A stretch of DNA of 5,804 nt from an uncultured Clostridia bacterium (GCA_934167735.1 CAKPLV010000062.1:1-5804); one strand, 5' to 3'. Positions 1 to 5,451 are shown, numbered from the stretch's first letter. Notes: generated from the letters alone by a model not told the origin. Made by a program: numbers and translations.

Positions 1-1290
1 CATATACATTTTATCTAAATTGTTATTTATATCAGCTATTGCTTGATTAATTCTCTCTATTTTTTTCTTGTATCCTTCTCTAATATCAAGTGTTTTATTT
101 TGATATTTTTCATAAATTGAATAAAAAATTTCTTTGTCTGCATATATTTGACATACTTTTTTTACAATATAAACAATATGTTTTTCGAATTTTTCATAGC
201 TCATGTTTAATGGATAACATCCTCGTTCTTTTGCGTCACTACATGTTATATATGGATGCGCTTTTGCTTTTCTTTTTGAATTCTTCTTTAAAACAATTTG
301 CAATTTTCTTTTACAATGATAACAGTAAAGTAATCCTCTTAATAAATAGTCATATTTTAGTTTGCTATTTGTTCCTCTTCTTTCAAATATACATTGAACT
401 TTTTCAAACAAATCCTTGTCGATTATGGCTTCGTGTGTGTTGTCTACTCTTATATGTTCTTCTTTGCTGACTTTTTTAATTTTTTTTACTTTGTATGAGA
501 TTATAGATCTTTTATTTTGAATGGTATTGCCTATATATACTTCATTTTTTAACATATTACATAAAGTTACTTCATTCCAATTATAGCAATTTTTATTTTT
601 ATCTTGAATTAGTCCTGTTTTTCTATAGCCTGTTGGTGATAGATAATAATTATTGTTTAAATAATTTACTATTTCTACACTTCCATGTTCATTTGCATAC
701 ATATCAAAAATTTTCTCTACAACATATCTTAATTGCTCATCTACAATTAGTTTATTTTTTATTGTAGGGTGTCTTTTGTATCCATAAGCCGGAATGCTAC
801 ACATATATTCACCATTTTTTTGTTTTTCTTTTAAAACACTCCTAATTTTTTTTGAAATGTCTTTTGCATACATGTCATTCATTATTGCTTTAAATGGTGT
901 TATATCATTATTAGTGCTATCTACATATGTATCTATTCCATCTGTTAAGGCAACATATCTGATATTGTTTTTTGGAAAATACTTTTCTGTATATTCTCCT
1001 ACTGTTATATAGTCTCTTCCTAGTCTTGATAAATCTTTAGTTATAATCATATTAATAGTCTTATTTTCAATATCATTTATCATTTCTTTGAATCCAGGTC
1101 TATCAAATGTTGTTCCACTTACTCCATCATCAACATATTCCTTTACGCAATTTAAATTATTCTCCTTTACATATCTTTGCAAAATTTTTCTTTGATTACT
1201 GATACTTTCGCTTTCTTGTTTGTCGCCATCTTCTCTTGATAATCTAATATAAATTCCAACTTTGAAGTTTTGATTTCTCAAGTTAAGCAT
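1..1290 (-). CDS. Large serine recombinase (site-specific integrase of a mobile element), 3' end outside window
   Basis: Continuous reading frame of 430 codons from ATG at 1290 to the window edge, without stop or frameshift. The N-terminal resolvase domain (about residues 11-155) has YIRLSRED with the catalytic Ser18 and Arg16, DDGVSG at 54-59, and KDLSRLGRDY at 85-94 with the conserved arginines 89 and 92. A recombinase domain follows (about 165-300), then a zinc ribbon with Cys323, Cys326, Cys350 and Cys358, and the start of a charged helical, probably coiled-coil, region from about 390. Family members (TnpX/phage-integrase type) usually run to 500-550 residues, so roughly 70-120 are missing. 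The start is fixed by AGGAGG at 1295-1300. Such enzymes cut and rejoin attachment sites through a 5'-phosphoserine link to integrate or excise elements. It is the distal gene of a small operon with the gene at 1364-1531. The family is certain; the element type is not determined. Confidence 0.95.
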   Translation of the reverse strand, partial: MLNLRNQNFKVGIYIRLSREDGDKQESESISNQRKILQRYVKENNLNCVKEYVDDGVSGTTFDRPGFKEMINDIENKTINMIITKDLSRLGRDYITVGEYTEKYFPKNNIRYVALTDGIDTYVDSTNNDITPFKAIMNDMYAKDISKKIRSVLKEKQKNGEYMCSIPAYGYKRHPTIKNKLIVDEQLRYVVEKIFDMYANEHGSVEIVNYLNNNYYLSPTGYRKTGLIQDKNKNCYNWNEVTLCNMLKNEVYIGNTIQNKRSIISYKVKKIKKVSKEEHIRVDNTHEAIIDKDLFEKVQCIFERRGTNSKLKYDYLLRGLLYCYHCKRKLQIVLKKNSKRKAKAHPYITCSDAKERGCYPLNMSYEKFEKHIVYIVKKVCQIYADKEIFYSIYEKYQNKTLDIREGYKKKIERINQAIADINNNLDKMYM

Positions 1291-1298
1291 TTTACCTC

Positions 1299-1361
1299 CT
1301 ATCTGTAACCATCTATGCTACTATCGTAACGTATCAATTTTAAATTTGCAAAATTTTTCAT
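1299..1361 (-). other. Possible 20-codon leader peptide before the recombinase
   Basis: An ATG at 1361, two bases after the stop of the 55-residue gene, opens a frame reading MKNFANLKLIRYDSSIDGYR. Its TAG (1301-1299) overlaps the recombinase ribosome binding site. There is no good ribosome binding site of its own, so it would need reinitiation by ribosomes leaving the previous gene. This is a weak candidate, listed because the stop/ribosome-binding-site overlap would couple recombinase translation to it. Confidence 0.25.
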
Positions 1362-1363
1362 AA

Positions 1364-1531
1364 TTACTTTGTTTTCGCTTTTAATCTCCCTATATAATCT
1401 TTAAATATTAATCCTATTATTTGATTTACATCTTGTTCTTCATTTGTAAAAATACAATATGTATTAAATTCTAATTTGTTTTCTTTGCTCTTTGTTTTGC
1501 TCATAAATACATCATGCCCTTTCCATTTCAT
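1364..1531 (-). CDS. Small protein (55 aa) of unknown function upstream of the recombinase
   Basis: An open frame from ATG at 1531 to TAA at 1364 encodes 55 residues, starting MKWKGHDVF and ending GRLKAKTK. A second ATG at 1504 (Met10) would give 46 residues; neither start has a strong ribosome binding site (AGG about 9 nt before the first, AAAGGG about 12 nt before the second). The N-terminus is lysine-rich. The rest (about residues 20-50) alternates hydrophobic and charged residues with a hydrophobic block, NQIIGLIFKDYIG. Short proteins of this shape commonly precede serine recombinases in clostridial elements (TnpW-like transposon proteins), but I cannot show homology. Its position 35 nt after a candidate promoter and 73 nt before the recombinase start suggests co-transcription and an accessory role in recombination or its control. 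No function should be assigned. Confidence 0.6.
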   Translation of the reverse strand: MKWKGHDVFMSKTKSKENKLEFNTYCIFTNEEQDVNQIIGLIFKDYIGRLKAKTK

Positions 1532-1572
1532 TTTAATTTTACCTAATAACAGATTATTAAAGAAAATGGCTA

Positions 1573-1603
1573 ATTATGACACTAATTTTAGTGTGTTTGT
1601 CAA
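1573..1603 (-). promoter_or_regulatory. Promoter of the small gene-recombinase operon
   Basis: Reading the minus strand, a perfect -35 TTGACA (1603-1598) is followed after 19 nt by CATAAT (1578-1573) as -10. The expected transcription start is near 1566, about 35 nt before the first ATG of the small gene. The spacer is longer than the optimal 17 nt, and it holds a dyad that directly abuts the -10 element. Position and direction fit the recombinase operon and no other gene. Confidence 0.6.
1579..1594. promoter_or_regulatory. Candidate operator: 7-bp inverted repeat inside the promoter spacer
   Basis: ACACTAA-TT-TTAGTGT has perfect 7-bp arms around a 2-bp centre and fills 16 of the 19 bases between the -35 and -10 elements. 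A protein bound here would overlie RNA polymerase contacts, as with many repressors. A 19-bp spacer with a central dyad is also the arrangement recognised by MerR-type activators. No obvious DNA-binding regulator gene is in the window, so the binding partner is unknown. The sequence could in principle also form a short hairpin, but a 2-nt loop argues against a structural RNA role. Confidence 0.45.
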
Positions 1604-1614
1604 TGTACTAAAAC

Positions 1615-1657
1615 GCAAAAAAGAGCACCCAATAGTGCTTTTACACTATTAGGTGCT
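1615..1657 (-). terminator. Intrinsic terminator of the nuclease operon
   Basis: Arms 1624-1637 and 1644-1657 pair over 14 positions with a single A/C mismatch around a 6-nt loop. Read on the minus strand, the hairpin runs into CTTTTTTG (1623-1616), a proper U-tract. It starts 35 nt after the stop codon at 1693 and ends just before the recombinase promoter, so it insulates the two operons. Confidence 0.85.
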
Positions 1658-1692
1658 TTATGTTTAATAAACTTTTTTCAAAATTATATTAC

Positions 1693-2172
1693 TTAATTTC
1701 TTTCGTTTATTATCCTTTGTTTAATTTCATTTAAAGACTTCTTGATATATTGTGTAGCCTGTTTATCATAAATATATTTTCCATTTATTTTTCTAACAAC
1801 ATCTCCTAATTGTACATTATCAGGCAAATCTTTTTCAAATGCAATATATTTACGTTCATGCCCATCTACATATTGAGTAACTTTATATCTATGATATTCA
1901 TAATCGTTTTCATATTTGTTTGTAACAAGAAATATTTCACCCTTACTTAAATCCGACAATTCTTTTTCAAAATAATTTTCTAAAAAATTCCATTTCTTTC
2001 TATAAAATTTTATATCTTCTTCAGGAGTTAATCTTACTTCTCCAATTTTTTTACTTTTTACTTTTTCTTGAATACTAAAATTTTTTAGAGCCTCACTTAG
2101 TTCATTTATAAAATTTTCCACAAAATCATTTTGCTTTAGTTTTTCTGCTATTTTTTTTAATTCTAATTCCAA
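1693..2172 (-). CDS. Uncharacterised protein with a DUF3006-like C-terminal half, partner of the nuclease
   Basis: 159 residues starting at a TTG codon (2172). This start is chosen because a perfect AGGAGG (2179-2184) lies 6 nt upstream. It follows the nuclease gene by 17 nt and shares its terminator, so the two form an operon. The N-terminal 75 residues are charged and probably helical, with no recognised domain. From about residue 79 the sequence looks beta-rich, and residues 116-151 carry LPDNVQLGDVV, then NGKYIYD, then a T..I..K..NEIK helix. That order (LP, GD(V/I), glycine turn, a Y/I-D pair, closing helix) is characteristic of DUF3006, normally a roughly 70-residue protein, so this would be an N-terminally extended version. 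No signal peptide or membrane segment is visible, so it is probably cytoplasmic. Its function is unknown; a role tied to the nuclease is inferred only from the operon. I cannot run a profile search to confirm the domain. Confidence 0.75.
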   Translation of the reverse strand: MELELKKIAEKLKQNDFVENFINELSEALKNFSIQEKVKSKKIGEVRLTPEEDIKFYRKKWNFLENYFEKELSDLSKGEIFLVTNKYENDYEYHRYKVTQYVDGHERKYIAFEKDLPDNVQLGDVVRKINGKYIYDKQATQYIKKSLNEIKQRIINERN

Positions 2173-2178
2173 ATTAAT

Positions 2179-2184
2179 CCTCCT
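2179..2184 (-). promoter_or_regulatory. Ribosome binding site that sets a TTG start
   Basis: AGGAGG on the minus strand lies within the 17-nt gap after the nuclease stop codon (2190-2192) and 6 nt before the TTG at 2172. No ATG lies nearby in frame, so this site decides the start of the DUF3006-like gene. Confidence 0.8.
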
Positions 2185-2189
2185 TGTGT

Positions 2190-2948
2190 TTATTTTATTA
2201 GCTTTGCTTTCCCCGTACTATAATCGATTTCAAAACCATCTTGTACATTATATATAAATTTATTAAAACACACTCCTACTTCTTCAACAGACTTTGCTTC
2301 CATTTGGATGCCAGTTGCTAACTTATTGTCACCTTCATAAATAGGTGTTACTCTATATAAAATATGATAATCTTTATTTTGCTTATTTTTTTGTTTAATC
2401 CAGTTTGCAACTATGTTTTCATATTCTATCATAGCATCATTTAGCTGTGCAGTTCCTGTTATTAAATTTTGTCTATTGTTGTTTTCATTTCCTAATTGCC
2501 ATGCAATTAAATGACATCTTTCATATAAATGTTTGCTATTATTTTCTCCATATAAATATTGAACCCAACCAGTAGGTTTATATGAAATATTCCCTCTTTT
2601 TGTTCCTTCTGGTGGCATTGTATATTTACATATATTAGCAAAAGCTACTCCTGCTCTATTAAAATCATCAAGTTTTGAATAGTCTTCAAAATTTTTGGTA
2701 CTTATATCATTATCTTTAAAATATGGCTCATTATTATTAATAGTAATGACCAACTTTCCTGAATATGGCGGAATATTATTTATTTTAATATTAGAATCGG
2801 TGTTTGTATTCTCTGGCGGAAGCTCTTTATTACTTTCATTTTGAGGTAAAGCATACCCAATTAAAATTAATAATATTATGATAATTATTGTTGTTGCTAA
2901 TTGTTTTAAATTAATTTTTTCTTTTATATTTTCTTCTTTATCTCTCAT
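2190..2948 (-). CDS. Membrane-anchored DNA/RNA non-specific endonuclease (EndA/DNA-entry nuclease family)
   Basis: From the ATG at 2948 the product has 252 residues. A short basic/charged N-terminus is followed by one hydrophobic segment (about 18-34, isoleucine-rich), which fits a signal-anchor with the enzyme outside the cell. A low-complexity Asn/Glu/Pro linker (36-60) leads to the nuclease domain, which opens with PPYSGKLV. The catalytic motif is YERCHLIAWQL at 142-152, with His146 as presumed general base; this corresponds to D/N-R-G-H of EndA and Spd nucleases. NLITGTAQLND (161-171) supplies the asparagine(s) expected to bind Mg2+. The C-terminus (VTPIYEG, FNKFIYNVQDG, IDYSTG) is typical of the Gram-positive branch. 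An upstream GTG at 3017 with AGGAG would add 23 residues. I prefer the ATG because it places the membrane segment normally and has AGGTAGG upstream, but the choice is open. Family roles include DNA uptake, nutrient scavenging and destruction of extracellular DNA. Confidence 0.88.
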   Translation of the reverse strand: MRDKEENIKEKINLKQLATTIIIIILLILIGYALPQNESNKELPPENTNTDSNIKINNIPPYSGKLVITINNNEPYFKDNDISTKNFEDYSKLDDFNRAGVAFANICKYTMPPEGTKRGNISYKPTGWVQYLYGENNSKHLYERCHLIAWQLGNENNNRQNLITGTAQLNDAMIEYENIVANWIKQKNKQNKDYHILYRVTPIYEGDNKLATGIQMEAKSVEEVGVCFNKFIYNVQDGFEIDYSTGKAKLIK

Positions 2949-3042
2949 ATTTCCTACCTTTCTTTGCATTAAGTACACAAATAGGATAAATAAATCTCCA
3001 ATTTCGGGATTTTTCACTTTTCTCCTACTTTAAGTAAATATG

Positions 3043-3071
3043 ATTTTAGCATAATATTATTTTTATTTCAA
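3043..3071 (-). promoter_or_regulatory. Proximal promoter of the nuclease operon
   Basis: On the minus strand TTGAAA (3071-3066) and TAAAAT (3048-3043) are separated by exactly 17 nt, and TGC precedes the -10, giving an extended -10 element. The predicted start near 3036 lies about 10 nt before the AGGAG at 3026-3022 and 19 nt before the alternative GTG start, which makes that start possible. Confidence 0.55.
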
Positions 3072-3165
3072 ATGTAACATTCTTTATATTCATTGGAAAA
3101 TAATAAGAATCAAAATAAAATTGAATTATAAATTTATAAATAATATATTGATTTAACATAATGCT

Positions 3166-3193
3166 ATTATACATCTTTATTGTAAATTGTCAA
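3166..3193 (-). promoter_or_regulatory. Distal promoter of the nuclease operon
   Basis: On the minus strand a perfect TTGACA (3193-3188) and a perfect TATAAT (3171-3166) are separated by 16 nt. Transcripts would begin near 3159 and carry a leader of about 140-210 nt before the nuclease, with no ORF of note in it. A second, similar TGACAA lies 10 bp further upstream. Confidence 0.5.
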
Positions 3194-3203
3194 GTATTGT
3201 CAG
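3187..3203 (+). repeat. Two TTGTCA(A/G) copies with 10-bp periodicity
   Basis: TTGTCAA at 3187-3193 and TTGTCAG at 3197-3203 begin exactly 10 bp apart, so they face the same side of the helix. The first overlaps the -35 of the distal nuclease promoter. This could be a tandem regulator half-site or chance in A+T-rich DNA. Confidence 0.3.
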
Positions 3204-3258
3204 AAAATTTTGATACTTAGAAAAATTAATTTTATTTTGTAGGTTGAATTTTTTTAAG

Positions 3259-3727
3259 CCCACAGGTGTGGATCTGAATTTACAATTTCCAGCTGAATGG
3301 CAAAAAGCTCGTGAAATAAAATACTCACAAGGATTCACTCGGACCTGCACCTCGTGATTTCGTTGGATATGGTCCTCTTACAGAACCTGAAGCTTTGGCT
3401 ATTTATAATTTAACTTTAGAACATAATTTTAGACTCATTTTAGCTTATCACTCTCAAGGTGAAGTAATTTACTGGCAATTTCAAGATTATAATCCTCCAA
3501 ATTCTTATAAAATTGGAACTCAATTCGCCAAAGTTAGTGGTTATTCTCTTGAATCAACTCCTTATAATTCTAGTTTTGCTGGATATAAAGATTGGTTTAT
3601 TCAAAATTATAATAGACCTGGATATACTATTGAAGTTGGTCTCGGCACTAATCCACTTCCTATTACTCAATTTAGCAAAATTTATAGAGATAATCTTGGA
3701 ATATTACTTTTAGGAGCTATTTTATAA
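3259..3727 (+). pseudogene. 3' remnant of an M14 zinc carboxypeptidase (gamma-D-glutamyl-diamino acid peptidase type), truncated and frameshifted
   Basis: Similarity begins at about 3265 with GVDLNLQFPAEWQKAREI and KYSQGFT in one frame, then moves by +1 to RDFVGYGPLTEPEAL and on to the natural C-terminus at TAA 3725-3727. Removing one G of the pair at 3341-3342 restores FTRPAPRDFVGYGPL, so a single-base insertion explains the break; the unshifted frame stops at 3355-3357. The remnant keeps the third zinc ligand (His in YHSQGEVIYW, codon 3449-3451) and the catalytic Glu in YTIEVGLG (codon 3632-3634). It lacks the HxxE zinc pair, any LysM or other cell-wall domain, and the start. It is therefore inactive as an enzyme. 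A 110-codon frame from TTG at 3395 remains open but has no ribosome binding site. G+C is 61 of 140 at 3261-3400, well above its neighbours. Intact homologues cut cell-wall peptides. Confidence 0.88.
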
Positions 3728-3729
3728 GA

Positions 3730-3758
3730 TAAAAAGGAGAGCCTGTTTTGACTCTCCT
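3730..3758 (-). terminator. Intrinsic terminator of the AbiE operon
   Basis: Perfect 7-bp arms AGGAGAG (3735-3741) and CTCTCCT (3752-3758) enclose a 10-nt loop. On the minus strand the stem is followed by TTTTT (3735-3731), a U-tract, 8 nt after the toxin stop codon at 3766. On the plus strand, where it follows the M14 remnant by a few bases, the 3' side lacks a good U-run, so its main action is on the minus strand. Confidence 0.8.
3738..3757 (+). repeat. Direct repeat copy 1, inside the AbiE terminator
   Basis: This 20-bp stretch matches 5476-5495 at 19 of 20 positions in the same orientation; the only difference is A versus G at the 14th base. The hairpin register differs between copies: GGAGAG/CTCTCC pairs here, AGAGCC/GGCTCT in the other. 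Confidence 0.75.
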
Positions 3759-3765
3759 AAATTAT

Positions 3766-4704
3766 TTATATTCTATTATATATTTGTTTCAATATGCTTT
3801 TTACTTCTTCTATGCTTATTTTATATTTATCGTTTAAAACATATTTATATTGCATATTTTCAAATTCTTTTATTAATACATCATTAAATTCTAATTTAAA
3901 ATAATTAAAATCTTTTATTTCAGTATTTTCATCAATTCCTCCAATTCTTACTTTTTCTTCTTGTCTTTTATATTCTATTAATTTTGCTAATTCTTCTTTA
4001 TTTTCTAATAACTTTTGTATTTTGTCATTATTAAATAATATTGATATATCATATAAATGTTTTGATACATCCATATACATATTTCTAATATAATAAAACT
4101 CCACAGCAAATATTTTATCTATAAACATTCTTTCCAATTTTATTATTTCAAGTTCTATTTTTGAAACATCAAATTTTTCTTCTAAAATTTTCTTTTCATC
4201 ATCACTTGCTAATTTATAAATTAATGGTTCTACAACATATTTTTCTGTTGGCTCACTTACAGTAAATGATGTTGACTCTACCTGAATTTTACCTGCTCTT
4301 TGCAATGGTATTTCATTATCTGCATATACAGAAGTATATTTATACATTCCTGTAACACTACATTTATTATCTATACACTCTTCTTTGATTAATTCTAATC
4401 CATCTATCTTATATCCTAAAGCAGATTCTTTTAGCCTTTTTTTATTTCTTGTATTAGATTCCTCAGGCACTACTTTTACTGTTAAATCTATATCTTCTGA
4501 AAATCTATTCATATTTTCCAATATTTTATAAACCGCAGTTCCACCTTTAAAGTAAGCTTTTAAATATTCTTGTTTCTTGGATAATTCTTTTAAAACGGCA
4601 CAAACATAATAGTCTTTTTCTATTATGTCTACATCTACATTGGCTCTTTCTTTTATAATTTGTAAAAAATTCTTAAATTCCTTTTCTTTTAAATGTAAGT
4701 TCAT
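3766..4704 (-). CDS. Type IV toxin-antitoxin nucleotidyltransferase toxin, AbiEii/AbiGii family
   Basis: 312 residues from ATG at 4704. The nucleotidyltransferase core has FKGGTAVYK (residues 52-60; GGT at 54-56) and RFSEDIDL (67-74), with Asp71 and Asp73 as the expected Mg2+ ligands. Later family motifs are KIQVE at 139-143 (likely third acidic residue), ERMFIDKIFAVE at 191-202 (equivalent to R-T-F-x-x-K-I) and SKHLYDI at 214-220. All key positions appear intact, and length is normal (about 270-320). Characterised relatives transfer nucleotides, including onto tRNA 3' ends in MenT toxins, or bind GTP, and cause reversible growth arrest; AbiE loci can abort phage infection. The substrate of this one is unknown. 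The ribosome binding site GGAGAG lies in the 9-nt gap after the antitoxin stop, consistent with coupled translation. Loss of growth control would be expected only if the partner antitoxin failed. Confidence 0.92.
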   Translation of the reverse strand: MNLHLKEKEFKNFLQIIKERANVDVDIIEKDYYVCAVLKELSKKQEYLKAYFKGGTAVYKILENMNRFSEDIDLTVKVVPEESNTRNKKRLKESALGYKIDGLELIKEECIDNKCSVTGMYKYTSVYADNEIPLQRAGKIQVESTSFTVSEPTEKYVVEPLIYKLASDDEKKILEEKFDVSKIELEIIKLERMFIDKIFAVEFYYIRNMYMDVSKHLYDISILFNNDKIQKLLENKEELAKLIEYKRQEEKVRIGGIDENTEIKDFNYFKLEFNDVLIKEFENMQYKYVLNDKYKISIEEVKSILKQIYNRI

Positions 4705-4713
4705 AAACTCTCC

Positions 4714-5358
4714 TTATCTTGCTAATACAAATAGTTTATCTAATATTTTTCTGCTATTTGTTTCTCTTGCATATTTTATAATCGTTTCAAAATCTAAGTT
4801 ATACTCCTGTATAATTTGGTATAAAATTTCATTAACATTTTCTACTTCGATATTAATATTATCTTTGTTTTCTAAAATATCTATAAATTGTAAATACTTA
4901 TAATTTTCATTTGTAACCTTTATTTTTGGTTTTGTTATATATGTTCTTAATTTTTCATCATATTGTTTATGATATTTACATTCATTTGTAACTATTTCTG
5001 TAACATTAGGTACCTGTGTTGTAAGTCCAATTATATTAAATAATTTTGCACCTACAATATAACCTTTTATATTTCCATTTCTGTCTACTAAATATTTTAA
5101 TTCTCTTAGTCTCTCAGTGTTTAATGGCACTTCTCCAAACATGCTAATTGCAGGTTTATAATATACCCCTTTATATTCTGCTTTTATAATTCCTTCATTT
5201 TTTAATCTGTTTAAAATAACATTTATATTTTTTAATACATTTTCTTTTTCGTCTTCTTTACATTTTTCAATAACATATTTTTTTATTTCTTCAATAAATA
5301 TTGGCTCATCTTCTGGATATTGATCTATACATTCTAATACAGTTTTACAAATATTCAT
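4714..5358 (-). CDS. AbiEi-like antitoxin (DUF6088 type)
   Basis: 214 residues from ATG at 5358, chosen because AGGAGG (5367-5372) sits 8 nt upstream. Residues about 1-70 look like a winged helix-turn-helix (helices around 20-32 and 38-55, then a beta hairpin EYKGVYYKP). The second domain contains GYIVGAKLFNIIGLTTQVPN (99-118) and TEIVTNE, the signature of AbiEi-like/DUF6088 proteins. It is the first gene of a two-gene operon, 9 nt before the toxin, in the usual antitoxin-first order. In studied AbiE systems the antitoxin binds inverted repeats at its own promoter for negative autoregulation and neutralises the toxin without forming a stable complex, which defines type IV. The family assignment is firm; autoregulation here is inferred from the DNA-binding fold and the inverted repeat at the promoter. 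Confidence 0.88.
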   Translation of the reverse strand: MNICKTVLECIDQYPEDEPIFIEEIKKYVIEKCKEDEKENVLKNINVILNRLKNEGIIKAEYKGVYYKPAISMFGEVPLNTERLRELKYLVDRNGNIKGYIVGAKLFNIIGLTTQVPNVTEIVTNECKYHKQYDEKLRTYITKPKIKVTNENYKYLQFIDILENKDNINIEVENVNEILYQIIQEYNLDFETIIKYARETNSRKILDKLFVLAR

Positions 5359-5413
5359 TATTTTTGCCTCCTTTTGTTATTTTGTTGTTTATTTTATTAA
5401 TATTTTTATACTT

Positions 5414-5428
5414 TATAATAACATTATA
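5414..5428. promoter_or_regulatory. Possible antitoxin operator overlapping the -10
   Basis: TATAAT-GTT-ATTATA (minus strand) is an inverted repeat with 6-bp arms and a 3-bp centre. It covers the -10 element and the predicted transcription start. The position suits repression by the AbiEi-like protein, but the arms contain only A and T, so chance occurrence is a real possibility. Confidence 0.3.
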
Positions 5429-5451
5429 CAATTTTTTTATAATTTTGTCAA
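5423..5451 (-). promoter_or_regulatory. Consensus promoter of the AbiE operon
   Basis: On the minus strand, TTGACA (5451-5446) and TATAAT (5428-5423) both match consensus perfectly at the optimal 17-nt spacing. The predicted start near 5416 gives a leader of about 58 nt before the antitoxin ATG. So strong a promoter for a toxin operon implies that it is normally repressed. Confidence 0.8.

Larger units (their letters stand above)
2949..3258. other. Intergenic region between the nuclease and the M14 remnant
   Basis: About 310 bases with no supported gene apart from the possible 69-nt upstream extension of the nuclease (GTG at 3017). It contains two candidate minus-strand promoters, a pair of TTGTCA repeats one helical turn apart, and very A+T-rich spacer (3052-3165). 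The switch to the GC-richer M14 sequence occurs at about 3259. I see no tRNA, convincing structured RNA or transposon end here. Confidence 0.6.

Noticed and set aside
470..500. Long T-runs within the recombinase as a phase-variation tract
   Set aside because: The run of eight T at 481-488 encodes ordinary lysines in an A+T-rich gene that is in frame; there is no sign of switching.
90..1012. Plus-strand open frames at 90-470 and 794-1012
   Set aside because: They lie antisense to the intact serine recombinase, are rich in Phe/Leu/Tyr as expected for the reverse of A-rich coding DNA, and match no known family.
3052..3165. Possible small RNA or riboswitch in the A+T-rich leader
   Set aside because: No conserved riboswitch motif or stable GC-containing stem is visible; short A/T palindromes are expected by chance here.
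3513..3713. Plus-strand 66-residue frame
   Set aside because: It is an out-of-frame overlap of the M14 remnant, whose own frame shows clear family motifs.
3395..3727. A functional 110-residue protein starting at TTG 3395
   Set aside because: No ribosome binding site precedes it, the fold would lack the first half of the catalytic domain, and homologous sequence continues upstream across a frameshift.
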